DNA of 64,000 bases from Spirosoma rhododendri (GCF_012849055.1 NZ_CP051677.1:682001-746000), one strand, 5' to 3'. Shown: positions 17,611-27,643, counted from the first letter of the stretch. Notes: a model not told the origin generated them from the letters alone. Numbers and translations: made by a program.

Positions 17611-18835
17611 CAAGCCTGTCCGCTGGCCTGTCTGGTCTGGTTCGCTGCTGACGCTATTGAGTGGTCAGGGGCTATCGGCCGGGCTGAGCCTGCTATATGG
17701 CAAGCTGACAGCCCTGTACATTTCGCCTGACGTATGGGGTGAGTATAGCCTGTTGCTTGTAGCCGTGACCTTCGTACATAGTCTGCTGGTATCGCCCACT
17801 ATTCAGTCGTTCAAATCGGCACTGGGTCAGTTTTCGCACCCGTCTGCTATTCGTTTTTATGGGCAGGTGGCCGGGCTGATTTATTTGCTGGTCATGCCAT
17901 TGGTGGCGCTACTGGCCGGGTTGTATTACCAGAACCCCGTGTTTGGGCTGATCTGGCTGGTGGCGGTTGGGCAGGGGCTGTATCAGGCCGGCGCAGATTA
18001 TCGGAATGCCCTGGGGCAACACCGTCAGTTTACGCGTTTGCAGGTCGGCTATGCAGCCGGAGCGCTGGTTTCGTTTGGCGTAGTTGTCGTTGGGTTGCAG
18101 CACTACACGAGCATTGCACTCTGGCAATCGGCGGCCCTTGTCAACGGCCTGTTTGCGGTACTATCAATTACCCCGCTGACCCGACAGGTCCGGCCTGTTC
18201 AAAACCCGTTCCCCGACCGGATCCAACTTTTCAGAGCCTACCAACGCTACGTGACGCCCTTGCTCAGCATGGCCGTCTGGGCTTGGGTGTTGAACTACGC
18301 CGACCGCTATCTGATCCGCCTGTACCTGACCGACGCCGATGTTGGACAATACAGCATGGGGTACAGTCTGGGGGCCAAACTATTGCTGTTTGCATCGCCC
18401 CTACTGGCGTTTCTGTCGCCACAGGTGCTGAGTTTACGTACGCAGAATCAACCGCCATCGACAGCGAATCCGCTGCTGCTGCGCTATGTGCGACCTTATC
18501 TGGGGCTGGCCGGCATTGCCTGTTTGCTCTTTTTCCTGAGCCGAAATTGGGTTGGCACGCTGCTGCTGTCGGATCGGTACAGCCCGGCATTTGACGTCGC
18601 CCCGCTCGTAGCCGTCGGTTACCTGTTCCTGACCAGTATTCACCTGCTCGAACTGAAGTGGTACACCTTCGGGCAGACCCGGTATATCTTGTTGCACACT
18701 GTGTTTGGCGTCGTCGTAAATCTGGCATTCAATGTGCTACTGATCCCCCGGCTGGGTATCGCCGGAGCCGCGTGGGCAACGGCTATCGGTTACGCGGCTC
18801 AGTTTGCGCTGGCCCGTTTTCTGTTTCAGCGGTAG
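17591..18835 (+). CDS. Polysaccharide flippase (Wzx-like, MATE superfamily)
   Basis: Moves lipid-linked repeat units across the inner membrane. The 414-residue protein has about 12 hydrophobic segments, with typical features such as GEYSLLLVAVTFVHSLL near the start, a YADRYLIRLYLTDADVGQYSMGYSLGAKL stretch, and GIAGAAWATAIGYAAQFALARF at the end. The ATG at 17591 gives MNVGPFSKP and overlaps the preceding gene. It sits with a polymerase and a Wzz, as expected for a Wzy-dependent pathway. Confidence 0.88.
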   Translation: MNVGPFSKPVRWPVWSGSLLTLLSGQGLSAGLSLLYGKLTALYISPDVWGEYSLLLVAVTFVHSLLVSPTIQSFKSALGQFSHPSAIRFYGQVAGLIYLLVMPLVALLAGLYYQNPVFGLIWLVAVGQGLYQAGADYRNALGQHRQFTRLQVGYAAGALVSFGVVVVGLQHYTSIALWQSAALVNGLFAVLSITPLTRQVRPVQNPFPDRIQLFRAYQRYVTPLLSMAVWAWVLNYADRYLIRLYLTDADVGQYSMGYSLGAKLLLFASPLLAFLSPQVLSLRTQNQPPSTANPLLLRYVRPYLGLAGIACLLFFLSRNWVGTLLLSDRYSPAFDVAPLVAVGYLFLTSIHLLELKWYTFGQTRYILLHTVFGVVVNLAFNVLLIPRLGIAGAAWATAIGYAAQFALARFLFQR

Positions 18836-18885
18836 ACCGGTGCACCGGAGCACGGTAATGTCTATCGAGTCCTTTTTATCCTGCC

Positions 18886-20214
18886 ATGAAGCGTATACTG
18901 GCCACACTGGTCGTTTTTTGGGTAGCTTATGTCGGCTGGAAGGGTACCCTGCCCGAAGCAATTGCCTTTGCTCTGCCCGTATATTGCTTCCTGACGTTTG
19001 TCAATCAGATCAGCCGACGGATAGCCCTGCTGGAGTGTATTGCCTTCGTGGCCGCGCTGGAAATTCTACAGATTCCGGCCGTCACGTATTGGCTGCTGCC
19101 CGCGTCGATGCCCATTGAGTCTGACGTGTATTTCAGCTACGCGCTGCCCGCGTTCAGTTTGTTTTACCTCGGCCTTATGGTCCGGCCCGGACAGAGCGAG
19201 ATTGATCACGCAGCCGCCATTAGGTCGACTATCGATGCCCTACGGCACAACCAGCGGGCGGGATTAGTCCTGCTACTGATCGGCCTAGCGGGTTATGGCG
19301 TTCGCACGCTGATGCCGGGCGCGCCAACGTTCGTTAGCCATATCCCGTCTTACTGCTTGTTTATCAGCGTTTTGTATACCTGGTACGCCCGAAGTCCGCT
19401 GCGCTGGCTCATCGTCGGGCTGGTCGTGGTTGTGCTGGGCATGTATACCATCCGGGAAGGAATGTTCGGTGAGTTGTTTTTCTGGCTGATGTTGCTGACG
19501 CTGTTTCTGACGACCGGGCGAACTACCCCACTGTCGGCTACAACCAAAACCGCCTTCGTCACGTCGGCGTTTGCCCTGCTACTGTTGATTCAGTCGGTAA
19601 AGGCTGAGTACCGCTTCAGCACATGGGGCCATACCCGGAAGGAACGCAGCGGCAACGCCGGGCTAATGGGCGAACTGCTCGCCGACCGCCTGACCGACCC
19701 GTCAAAGCTGTTGACACCGGCGCATTTTTTCAGTTCGTTTATGCGCTTCAACCAAGGCCTGATGATTGGCAGCGCGATGGCGAAAGTACCACGGCACGAG
19801 CCTTACGCCGGGGGCGAAGTGCTCCTCTCGCTGGTGTATCCGTTCGTGCCGCGCCTGCTGTGGCCAGGCAAACCGCAGACGGGCGGCTACGAAAACATTC
19901 GGCGGTTCACATCGCTCCCACAGTCGGAAAATACCAGCATCAACCTGTCGCCCCTGGGTGAGGGCTACGTCAATTTTGGCTACGGCGGGCTGCTATTTGC
20001 CCTGGGCTATGGCGGGTTGCTAGGCTACGTGTTCCGGCGCGTTTTTCAACTGGCGAAACAGCAACCAACGCTTATTTTGTGGCTTCCCATGCTGTTTGTA
20101 GGGTGCCTGACCATGGAAACGGATCTGCTTTCGACCTGGGGAAGTCTACTCAACAACGCTTTATTTCTGCTGGTGCTGTACGGGCTGCTGAAGCGATTTT
20201 CGATTCAGCTCTAA
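18886..20214 (+). CDS. Wzy-like oligosaccharide repeat-unit polymerase
   Basis: A 442-residue integral membrane protein with about 10-12 hydrophobic segments and no soluble catalytic domain. A long periplasmic loop sits near residues 230-350 (GHTRKERSGNAG, FMRFNQGLMIGSAMAKVP, YPFVPRLLWPGKP, LSPLGEGYVNFGYGG). The GEGYVNFGYGG and RLLWPGKP patterns are seen in O-antigen/repeat-unit polymerases. The call rests on topology plus position between flippase and glycosyltransferases. Confidence 0.78.
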   Translation: MKRILATLVVFWVAYVGWKGTLPEAIAFALPVYCFLTFVNQISRRIALLECIAFVAALEILQIPAVTYWLLPASMPIESDVYFSYALPAFSLFYLGLMVRPGQSEIDHAAAIRSTIDALRHNQRAGLVLLLIGLAGYGVRTLMPGAPTFVSHIPSYCLFISVLYTWYARSPLRWLIVGLVVVVLGMYTIREGMFGELFFWLMLLTLFLTTGRTTPLSATTKTAFVTSAFALLLLIQSVKAEYRFSTWGHTRKERSGNAGLMGELLADRLTDPSKLLTPAHFFSSFMRFNQGLMIGSAMAKVPRHEPYAGGEVLLSLVYPFVPRLLWPGKPQTGGYENIRRFTSLPQSENTSINLSPLGEGYVNFGYGGLLFALGYGGLLGYVFRRVFQLAKQQPTLILWLPMLFVGCLTMETDLLSTWGSLLNNALFLLVLYGLLKRFSIQL

Positions 20215-20219
20215 CAGCC

Positions 20220-21227
20220 ATGCGTATCACGTACCTATTTCGTAGCCCCGGCACCGGCTACAGTATCGAAACGCTGTTCGGCACGATTCGGCAGGCCGTG
20301 GGTCAGCAGACCGGCACCGGGCCAGATTCGGTCTATCTGCCCCGTGTCAGCCGTAGCCTGCGCGATGTCTGGCACAACCTGCGCTTCATCCGGCGGCAGC
20401 GATTCCAGGGAATCGTTCACATCACCGGCGACGTGCAATACGCGGCATTGGCCCTACCCGCGTCGCGCACCGTACTAACAATTCACGACTGCATTCCGCT
20501 CGAACGCTTCCGACACCGCCCCCTGCGCTACGCCCTGTTCTGGCTGATTTGGTATTACCTGCCCATCCGACGGGCGCGCGTCGTGACGACGATTTCCGAA
20601 AAAACGCGGCAGGATCTGCTTCGGTACGTTGGGCGTGTGGCCGAAAAAGTCATAGTAGTGCCCAACGCTGTCGATCCGGCTTTTCTCGCCCAACCGGCTG
20701 ATTTCAACACGATAAACCCAATCATTCTACAGGTCGGTACGGCATCTCACAAAAATATTCCGCGCCTGCTCGATGCGCTGACGGGCATTCCCTGCACACT
20801 ACGGCTCGTTGGGCCGCTCACGCCCGATCTGCGGAAACGACTTCAGCAAAACGCCATTCACTACGAATCGTACCAGAACCTTGATTCAACCTCTATCCTA
20901 AAAATTTACACTGAATCAGATTTAGTAACATTTACGTCGACGTATGAAGGTTTTGGTATGCCTATTGTAGAAGCCAATGCTGTTGGCCGGGCGGTGCTGA
21001 CGTCAGCGATTTCGCCCCTGCGCGATGTAGCTGGCGACGCGGCTCACCTGGTCGATCCTGCTGATACCGAAGCTATTCAGCAGGGCGTATCGCGACTCAT
21101 CAACGACACGGCTTACCGGCAACAGCTAATCGATGCTGGCTACCGAAACGCCCGGCGTTTTTCGCCCGAAATGATTGCTGTTCACTATCTGACTCAGTAC
21201 CAACGCCTGATTCCTTACCACCGTTAA
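20220..21227 (+). CDS. Family 4-type glycosyltransferase
   Basis: A 335-residue GT-B enzyme. MRITYLFRSPGTGYSIE starts 5 bp after the polymerase stop; the open frame upstream is a shadow. Donor-site features are in the C-terminal half: VVPNAVDPAFL, ILQVGTASHKNIPRLLDAL and the E-x7-E region TSTYEGFGMPIVEANAVGR, then DVAGDAAHLVDPAD. The central part TIHDCIPLERF and TTISEKTRQDLL matches mannosyl/rhamnosyl-transferase relatives. Specific sugar not predictable. Confidence 0.87.
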   Translation: MRITYLFRSPGTGYSIETLFGTIRQAVGQQTGTGPDSVYLPRVSRSLRDVWHNLRFIRRQRFQGIVHITGDVQYAALALPASRTVLTIHDCIPLERFRHRPLRYALFWLIWYYLPIRRARVVTTISEKTRQDLLRYVGRVAEKVIVVPNAVDPAFLAQPADFNTINPIILQVGTASHKNIPRLLDALTGIPCTLRLVGPLTPDLRKRLQQNAIHYESYQNLDSTSILKIYTESDLVTFTSTYEGFGMPIVEANAVGRAVLTSAISPLRDVAGDAAHLVDPADTEAIQQGVSRLINDTAYRQQLIDAGYRNARRFSPEMIAVHYLTQYQRLIPYHR

Positions 21228-21240
21228 CGATATAGTTCGT

Positions 21241-22356
21241 ATGACCATTCTAATGTCGGCCGACTGGTTTTACCCTTGCCACATCGGCGGGCCAAGCAAC
21301 ACGATCTACTGGCAGGCCCGCGCCCTGACCCGCGCCGGACACTCGGTATTCGTCATCGCAACGGCGCAGGGGCAGCAGTCGTCCGTCCCGCTCGACAAAT
21401 GGCTGACGATGGACTGCGGACAGGTTATTTACACGCGGAATCCGCATTTTTACCTGCCCTTCCGCCACATCTGGCAGGGCTGGCGGACTATGCGCAAAGC
21501 CGATGTCGTTCACCTAAACAGCCTGTTCTACCCCAGTTCGCTGGTGTTGGCGGTGCTGGCGCGGCTGCTGGGCAAACCGGTTATCTGGTCGCCCCACGGC
21601 GAACTCAGCCCGCCCGCGCTCGACTATAGTCCGCGCATCAAGAAAGCAGTGCTGAGCCTGATCTGGCTCTTGCGGAAGCAGGTGCTGTTTCACGCCACAT
21701 GCCCCGCCGAAGCGACCTATATCCGGCAACAGTTCGGCCCCTGCGCCACCGTCAGCGAAGTACGCAACATGATGGACATTCCCCTGCCCGTCGACCGCAA
21801 AGCCCGGCCTTATCTGCTGTTTATGGGCCGGATTCATCCCATCAAAGCCATCGATAAACTGATCGACGCGCTGGGCCAGTCGGCCCTGTTCCGGCAGAGC
21901 GACTACGAACTGATTATTGCCGGGCCGGAGTCGGACCCAGTCTACGCAAAGCAATTGCGCGAACAGATTCGGCGGCTTAATCTGCACCAGAAAATCGTTT
22001 TTTCAGGACTGGTGACGGGCGCGATCAAAGACCAGTTTTATGCCGATGCGCTGATAACGATCCTGCCCTCGAAGTCGGAGAGTTTTGGCAATGTGGTGCT
22101 TGAATCGCTGGCGCAGGGCACGCCGGTTATTGCGTCGACGGGTACGCCCTGGGAAGTGCTGGAAGCCGAGCAGGCGGGTAGCTGGGTGCCAAACGATGCT
22201 ACGGCACTGCAAGAAGAAATTGACCGCTACCTGAGCATGTCGCCGGAGCAGTATCAGCACTACCGCAGTCAGGCGGCTACGCTGGCCCGGCAGCGTTTCG
22301 ACATCAACGCCAACGTCGACCAATGGCAATTCGTATATCAGGCAATGGCAGCCTGA
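21241..22356 (+). CDS. Family 4 glycosyltransferase
   Basis: A 371-residue GT-B enzyme. The N-terminal acceptor part has MSADWFYPCHIGGPSNTIYWQA and KPVIWSPHGELSP. The donor part has RPYLLFMGRIHPIKAIDKLI, ELIIAGPE, KIVFSGLVTG and the E-x7-E segment LPSKSESFGNVVLESLAQGTPV. It starts 13 bp after the preceding glycosyltransferase. Likely second or later sugar addition to the repeat unit. Confidence 0.9.
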   Translation: MTILMSADWFYPCHIGGPSNTIYWQARALTRAGHSVFVIATAQGQQSSVPLDKWLTMDCGQVIYTRNPHFYLPFRHIWQGWRTMRKADVVHLNSLFYPSSLVLAVLARLLGKPVIWSPHGELSPPALDYSPRIKKAVLSLIWLLRKQVLFHATCPAEATYIRQQFGPCATVSEVRNMMDIPLPVDRKARPYLLFMGRIHPIKAIDKLIDALGQSALFRQSDYELIIAGPESDPVYAKQLREQIRRLNLHQKIVFSGLVTGAIKDQFYADALITILPSKSESFGNVVLESLAQGTPVIASTGTPWEVLEAEQAGSWVPNDATALQEEIDRYLSMSPEQYQHYRSQAATLARQRFDINANVDQWQFVYQAMAA

Positions 22357-22405
22357 TTGCGGAGCAACGACCCCGTGGGTCGACGGATTCTGCTTACCTT
22401 GCTTC

Positions 22406-23515
22406 GTGAAGATTCTTACCGTTGTCGGGGCCCGGCCCAACTTCGTAAAGGTAGCCCCGCTACACCGCGCGTTTCAGGCCGACCCAACCATCGAGTCGAA
22501 ACTCGTACATACCGGGCAGCACCACGACGCCCGGATGAGCGACGTTTTTTTCCAACAGTTCGACCTGCCCCAGCCCGATTATTTTCTGGGCATAGACAGC
22601 GGCACGCCAACCCGTCAGACTGCCGATATTCTGCTGCGTTTTGAACCGATTCTGGCGCGGGAACAACCCGACTGGCTCGTCGTTGTGGGCGACGTAACAA
22701 GTACATTGGCCTGCGCGCTGGTAGCTGCACGGCTGGGTATCCGGGTGGCGCATGTCGAAGCGGGGCTGCGCTCCGGCGATCGGCAGATGCCCGAAGAAAT
22801 CAACCGCATCCTGACCGATCACCTGGCCGACCTGCTGTTCGTGACTGAGCAAGCGGGTTTGGACAATCTCCACCGGGAAGGCATTCCCGACGCGAAGGTT
22901 CGGCTCGTGGGTAATCTCATGATCGATTCGCTGGTGCATCATCGCCCGGCCGCCACAGCGCTGAATACAATTGGTAAGCTGGGTTTATTGCCGAAACGTT
23001 ACGTGTTGCTGACCATGCATCGCCCCGCCAACGTCGACACCGAAACCGGGCTTCGTAGCGTCGTAGAGATTGTGACGGAACTGGCTAAACGCCGACCGGT
23101 GCTGTTTCCGCTGCATCCACGCACCCGCGCCAGCCTGATTCGGCACGAGTTGCTGGATAGGCTGACGGCCACGCCGAACGTCCGGCTGCTGGACCCACAG
23201 GGCTATCTGGAGTTTCTGAATCTGCTGGAAAACGCGGCCATTGTGCTGACCGATTCGGGCGGTGTTCAGGAAGAAACGACTTACCTCAACGTACCCTGCC
23301 TGACGCTCCGCACCACCACCGAACGACCCGTTACGGCGTCACTGGGTACGAATCGACTTATCCCCGGCCTGACCCCGACGGCCGTTCTGGAAGCAGTCGA
23401 CGCGGCCCTAACCCGCCAGCAGAGCCCCAAAACAACTATTCCACTCTGGGATGGCCGCGCGGCTGAACGGATTGTCGAGTGTCTCCGGCAGCTTCCAGCT
23501 GTCGAGCCGCAATAG
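22406..23515 (+). CDS. wecB: UDP-N-acetylglucosamine 2-epimerase (non-hydrolysing)
   Basis: Converts UDP-GlcNAc to UDP-ManNAc. The 369-residue protein starts MKILTVVGARPNFVKVAPL at a GTG. Family signatures: HTGQHHDARMSDVFF, VVGDVTSTLACALVAARLG, VAHVEAGLRSGDRQMPEEINRILTDHLAD, LLTMHRPANVD and the ligand-binding TDSGGVQEETTYLNVPCLTLR. Last gene of the polysaccharide cluster. With the dehydrogenase at 15103 it would supply UDP-ManNAcA. It converges on the mutase gene with a 40-bp gap and no clear terminator. Confidence 0.94.
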   Translation: MKILTVVGARPNFVKVAPLHRAFQADPTIESKLVHTGQHHDARMSDVFFQQFDLPQPDYFLGIDSGTPTRQTADILLRFEPILAREQPDWLVVVGDVTSTLACALVAARLGIRVAHVEAGLRSGDRQMPEEINRILTDHLADLLFVTEQAGLDNLHREGIPDAKVRLVGNLMIDSLVHHRPAATALNTIGKLGLLPKRYVLLTMHRPANVDTETGLRSVVEIVTELAKRRPVLFPLHPRTRASLIRHELLDRLTATPNVRLLDPQGYLEFLNLLENAAIVLTDSGGVQEETTYLNVPCLTLRTTTERPVTASLGTNRLIPGLTPTAVLEAVDAALTRQQSPKTTIPLWDGRAAERIVECLRQLPAVEPQ

Positions 23516-23555
23516 CGGCTAACCAACCCGCCTGATTCTGTTGCTAGTATCTCAC

Positions 23556-25670
23556 CTATTCCGCCAGTTCGGTCATTAGCTCATTCAGGATTTTTTGGGC
23601 GGCTATCGAGATGACTGTGCCGGGGCCAAACACGCCTTTAACGCCCGCGTCGTACAGGTACTGATAGTCGCCTGCTGGGATGACGCCCCCCGCAATGACC
23701 ATAATATCGGCCCGGTCCAGTTTCGCCAGCTCCTCAATTAGCTGCGGCACTAGTGTCTTATGCCCTGCCGCCAGACTCGACACGCCCACGATATGCACGT
23801 CGTTTTCGGCGGCTTGACGGGCCACCTCGGCGGGCGTCTGAAACAGCGGCCCCATGTCGACGTCGAAGCCCAGATCGGCAAAACTGGTCGCGATGATTTT
23901 AGCGCCCCGGTCGTGCCCATCCTGCCCCATCTTCGCAACCAGAATTCGGGGACGGCGACCGTCGAGTTCGGCAAACTGATCGCTCAGCTGCCGCGCCAGC
24001 CGGAAGTTTTCGTCATCCGACACTTCCGCCGAATAAATCCCGGATACGGCCCGAATCGTGGCTTTGTGCCGCCCGAATACCTGCTCCAGCGCGTCGGAAA
24101 TTTCGCCCAGCGTAGCCCGGTGCCGGGCTGCGTCGACAGCCAGTTCCAATAGGTTATCGGTTCCCTGAGCAGCTTCCGTTAGTGCAGCCAGTGCCCGTTC
24201 GACCTGCGCCGGGTCGCGCTCGGCCTTTACCCGCGCCAGTCGGTTTAGCTGAGCGTCGCGCACGGCTTTGTTGTCGACTTCAAGCAGTTCGATGTCGGTA
24301 GGCACATCGGGCTGGTAGCGGTTTACACCCACGATTACGTCTTTCGCGCTGTCGATACGGGCCTGCTTCCGGGCGGCCGCTTCCTCGATACGCAGCTTGG
24401 GCAGGCCGGTGTCGATAGCTTTGGTCATACCCCCCAAGCCTTCGACTTCTTCAATCAACGCCCACGCTTTGTCGACCAGTTGGCTCGTCAGGTAATCGAC
24501 GTAGTGCGAGCCGCCCCAGGGGTCGATAGCGCGGGTGATGTCTGTTTCGTTCTGTAGATAGAGCTGCGTATTTCGGGCGATACGGGCCGAAAAGTCGGTG
24601 GGCAGCGCAATGGCTTCGTCAAGCGAATTGGTGTGCAGACTCTGCGTACCACCCAGCACAGCGGCCAGAGCTTCGATAGTCGTCCGGGCGACGTTATTGA
24701 ACGGGTCCTGCTCGGTCAGGCTATAGCCGGAGGTTTGGCAGTGCGTCCGTAAGGCCAGCGACTTCGGATTGTTCGGAGTGAACTGCCCAACGATGCGCGA
24801 CCACAGCAGCCGCCCGGCGCGCAGCTTGGCAATCTCCATGAAGTGATTCATACCGATACCCCAGAAAAACGACAGCCGGGGCGCAAAATCGTCGATACCC
24901 ATGCCCGCCCGCAACCCCGTCCGGATGTATTCAAGCCCGTCGGCCAGCGTGTAGGCCAGCTCGATATGTGCCGGGGCACCCGCTTCGTGCATGTGGTAGC
25001 CGCTGATGCTGATCGAGTTGAAGCGGGGCATGTGGCGACTGGTGTACGCGAAAATATCGCCCACAATCCGCATCGACGGTTCAGGCGGGTAGATATACGT
25101 ATTCCGTACCATAAACTCCTTCAGAATGTCGTTCTGAATGGTGCCCGACAGCTTTTCCGGCGATACGCCCTGCTCTTCAGCCGCGACGATGTAGAACGCC
25201 ATCACCGGCAGCACAGCCCCGTTCATGGTCATCGACACCGACATCTGATCCAGTGGAATTTGATCGAACAGAATCTTCATATCCTCCACCGTATCGATAG
25301 CCACACCCGCCTTACCCACGTCGCCCACGACGCGCGGGTGGTCGGAGTCGTAGCCCCGGTGCGTAGCCAGATCAAACGCCACCGATAGTCCCTTTTGCCC
25401 GGCAGCCAGGTTGCGCCGATAGAACGCATTCGACTCTTCGGCGGTCGAGAAGCCCGCGTACTGCCGCACCGTCCAGGGCTGGCGCACATACATACTGGCA
25501 TACGGCCCCCGCAGATACGGCGGAATCCCGGCCTGATCGCCCGCGAACCGCTCTACCGCTTCGGGCTGCGTCTCGACAGGAATGCCTTCGGCCGTAACGA
25601 ACGGTTTGCCCGCCGGTTTCGTAGGTGCTGGCTGGGCGGGTGAAGCAGATCGGTTGAAGTCGGGTTTCAT
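23556..25670 (-). CDS. mutB: Methylmalonyl-CoA mutase, large (catalytic) subunit
   Basis: Adenosylcobalamin-dependent interconversion of methylmalonyl-CoA and succinyl-CoA in propionate metabolism. The TIM-barrel part includes [39 protein letters not shown] and [32 protein letters not shown]. The C-terminal cobalamin domain has [14 protein letters not shown] (DxHxxG, His ligand), [12 protein letters not shown] and VIAGGVIP. The ATG at 25670 gives 704 residues; the frame is open to a TTG at 25703 that would overlap the preceding gene. It is separated from the small subunit by the HI0074-like gene. Confidence 0.96.
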   Translation of the reverse strand: MKPDFNRSASPAQPAPTKPAGKPFVTAEGIPVETQPEAVERFAGDQAGIPPYLRGPYASMYVRQPWTVRQYAGFSTAEESNAFYRRNLAAGQKGLSVAFDLATHRGYDSDHPRVVGDVGKAGVAIDTVEDMKILFDQIPLDQMSVSMTMNGAVLPVMAFYIVAAEEQGVSPEKLSGTIQNDILKEFMVRNTYIYPPEPSMRIVGDIFAYTSRHMPRFNSISISGYHMHEAGAPAHIELAYTLADGLEYIRTGLRAGMGIDDFAPRLSFFWGIGMNHFMEIAKLRAGRLLWSRIVGQFTPNNPKSLALRTHCQTSGYSLTEQDPFNNVARTTIEALAAVLGGTQSLHTNSLDEAIALPTDFSARIARNTQLYLQNETDITRAIDPWGGSHYVDYLTSQLVDKAWALIEEVEGLGGMTKAIDTGLPKLRIEEAAARKQARIDSAKDVIVGVNRYQPDVPTDIELLEVDNKAVRDAQLNRLARVKAERDPAQVERALAALTEAAQGTDNLLELAVDAARHRATLGEISDALEQVFGRHKATIRAVSGIYSAEVSDDENFRLARQLSDQFAELDGRRPRILVAKMGQDGHDRGAKIIATSFADLGFDVDMGPLFQTPAEVARQAAENDVHIVGVSSLAAGHKTLVPQLIEELAKLDRADIMVIAGGVIPAGDYQYLYDAGVKGVFGPGTVISIAAQKILNELMTELAE

Positions 25671-25699
25671 AAGGTAATGCTTTGCCAGGGAGGTGATCG

Positions 25700-26095
25700 T
25701 CAATTCCCAATAAAGAGCGTGTTTAGTTTGGTTAGTAAACCGACATAAGTAACCGTAATCAAGGTCAATACGAATCGGCGTTTCTCTCCATCGTGACTAT
25801 ACATCAGTTCGTTTCTATCAATGAGCATTTGTAGCCACAAATGCCCATCCGTCAACAGCCCGTCCTGAATGGCCTGTTTGATAACAACACGCGGCCCTTT
25901 TACATCAGCATGGCCAGCCTCCTGCGCCAGATAATCCTGTAACGTTTTCCAGGCCAGTTCGAAGGTGAATTTAAACCGCAAAATAGCCCCGTCTTTTTCC
26001 AGTTCGTTCAAATCTGGATAAGCTGCCAGTCCGGCTGTTAGCTGGCCCAACGCCCGCTGAAACGATTCGTGCCGCTCAATCCATCGCTTTGCCAT
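25700..26095 (-). CDS. HI0074/HepT-like nucleotidyltransferase substrate-binding protein, orphan
   Basis: A 131-residue all-helical protein. [42 protein letters not shown] text, [14 protein letters not shown] and [10 protein letters not shown] match the HI0074 family. These proteins normally pair with a minimal nucleotidyltransferase (HI0073/MntA) in toxin-antitoxin-like pairs. No such partner gene is adjacent: mutB follows directly, and a family D repeat and mutA precede. So it is an orphan subunit inserted between the two mutase genes. The RN..SH segment resembles the HEPN RNase-like motif, with Asp after His. Confidence 0.82.
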   Translation of the reverse strand: MAKRWIERHESFQRALGQLTAGLAAYPDLNELEKDGAILRFKFTFELAWKTLQDYLAQEAGHADVKGPRVVIKQAIQDGLLTDGHLWLQMLIDRNELMYSHDGEKRRFVLTLITVTYVGLLTKLNTLFIGN

Positions 26096-26114
26096 CGTTC
26101 ATCATTACTAGTTT

Positions 26115-26222
26115 AAACACAGAGTCACAGAGCACGTAACGATGGTTTCTCATCCCAACGCATACACGTCGATTTTCCCGTCAAGAAGAACGGTATCTGT
26201 GTTCTCCGTGACTCTGTGTTGA
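26115..26222. repeat. Inverted repeat, family D copy 2
   Basis: Starts AACACAGAGTCACAGAG and ends with CTCCGTGACTCTGTGTTGA in inverted orientation, around a unique core of about 65 bases. Same arms as 9581-9676. It separates mutA from the orphan HI0074-like gene. Confidence 0.8.
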
Positions 26223-26230
26223 AAAACTCA

Positions 26231-27586
26231 TCATTCGAATTCAGCCGCCAGCCGTCGGTCGGGTAGCAGGCCGGTTTGTGCAGCCGGTACCACAGCATCC
26301 TGTCCGGCACTCGGCTCATCGAACCGAAATTTGGTGACACCCACCAGCACCCGGCCCTGACGCACGGCATCTACCTTCGCCTGCCACGACCGCTCGATTT
26401 GCTCGCCTACCCAACCAGACGACAGCCCAGCCAGCAAACCGCCCTGTTTTTCCAGTTCAAGAAATAGCGTCCAGGCCGATTCGGTCAGCTCATTCGTCAG
26501 TGTTTCTATATAGTAAGACCCGGCTGATGGGTCGGCCACTTTGTCGAGGTAGCTTTCCGCTTTCAACAGTACTGATACGTTGCGGGCGATGCGTTCACTA
26601 AAGGCCGAGGGCGTTGTCAACACGGCGTCGAACGGATGAACGGTCAGCACGTCGGCCCCGCCAATTACGGCTGCCATCGCTTCAGTTGTCGACCGGAGCA
26701 GGTTGGTGTTAGGCGTTGCTTTGGCATCGTAGAATGTCGATGTCTGGGCGTGGATGTAGGGTGCTGGTACGCTCTTCAGATCGTAACAGCCAGCCAGCCG
26801 GAACCACAGCACCCGTAGGGCCCGTAGCTTGGCAATTTCCAGAAAATAACCCGTCCCAACCGACACCGACAGTATCGTCCGGTCAAGCAGTTCAGTTATC
26901 GACAAACCAGCGTCCGTCAGCGCGTCGTACTGATCGGACAGATTCCCCAGCAGAAAAGCCAGCTCCTGACTGGCGGTAGCCCCCGCATTATGGAACACGT
27001 GACTACTGGCGCAAATCGTCCTGAAACGCGGTGAACCACCTGACAACCGGGTGGCCTCGGCGTATGTCGTTTGTAGTGTATCGGCGGCTTTTCCCGTATA
27101 GACGTACGCGGCAATCGGGTCGCTCAGCAGCCCGCCCCGCCACTGGTACGGCGCGACGTTTAATAGCATTTTTACCAGTTCGTCGGGTTTGCCGGTTCTG
27201 AAAAAAACGGGCGTTTCGCTTAGTTTGATACCGCTGATTATCCGCGACACCGACACCGGATCAACCGCGTCGGGCAGCGACAGCACCAGCGAATCGGCCC
27301 CGCTATCGAGCAGCTGCCGCAGTCCGGTACTGGCCTCTCCGCCATCCTTCACCACCCGTTCCGGCGCGTTGAGCCATCCCGGCTGGGTCCGTTGTGCGCC
27401 CTGTATGGCCGTCAGCGGTAGGGTTGTCAGGGCGTCGGCGGTGTAGTACGGCTCCATTGTGAATCCGTCCGGCGTCAGCCAGCGTAGCCCTTCGTCGGCC
27501 CGCTCATCTTTCAGTTCCCGGCGAACCTGCTTTTGCCAGTCGCTGAACGTCGCGGGGGCGAACGATTGGGGAGAATATGTATCCAT
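26231..27586 (-). CDS. mutA: Methylmalonyl-CoA mutase, small subunit
   Basis: Non-catalytic partner of MutB, with the same barrel ancestry. It has 451 residues starting MDTYSPQSFAPATFSDW. Recognisable parts are RWLTPDGFTMEPYYTAD, ASSHVFHNAGATASQELAFLL, GTGYFLEIAKLRALRVLW, LRSTTEAMAAVIGGADVLTVHPFD and DPSAGSYYIETLTNEL. The cobalamin-binding C-terminal domain is missing, as in small subunits of this phylum. The frame extends to 27766, but the ATG at 27586 fits the family N-terminus and the promoter position. It is divergent from dnaA. Confidence 0.93.
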   Translation of the reverse strand: MDTYSPQSFAPATFSDWQKQVRRELKDERADEGLRWLTPDGFTMEPYYTADALTTLPLTAIQGAQRTQPGWLNAPERVVKDGGEASTGLRQLLDSGADSLVLSLPDAVDPVSVSRIISGIKLSETPVFFRTGKPDELVKMLLNVAPYQWRGGLLSDPIAAYVYTGKAADTLQTTYAEATRLSGGSPRFRTICASSHVFHNAGATASQELAFLLGNLSDQYDALTDAGLSITELLDRTILSVSVGTGYFLEIAKLRALRVLWFRLAGCYDLKSVPAPYIHAQTSTFYDAKATPNTNLLRSTTEAMAAVIGGADVLTVHPFDAVLTTPSAFSERIARNVSVLLKAESYLDKVADPSAGSYYIETLTNELTESAWTLFLELEKQGGLLAGLSSGWVGEQIERSWQAKVDAVRQGRVLVGVTKFRFDEPSAGQDAVVPAAQTGLLPDRRLAAEFE

Positions 27587-27612
27587 AACGAAGCGAGTTG
27601 CCTTATTACTGG

Positions 27613-27643
27613 TAAAAGTAGTATTTTCTCTTTTCGGGGACAA
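27613..27643 (-). promoter_or_regulatory. Possible promoter of mutA
   Basis: On the minus strand TTG, about 20 bases, then TACTTTTA, one mismatch from TAnnTTTG. It lies 27 bp upstream of the mutA ATG. Confidence 0.35.
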
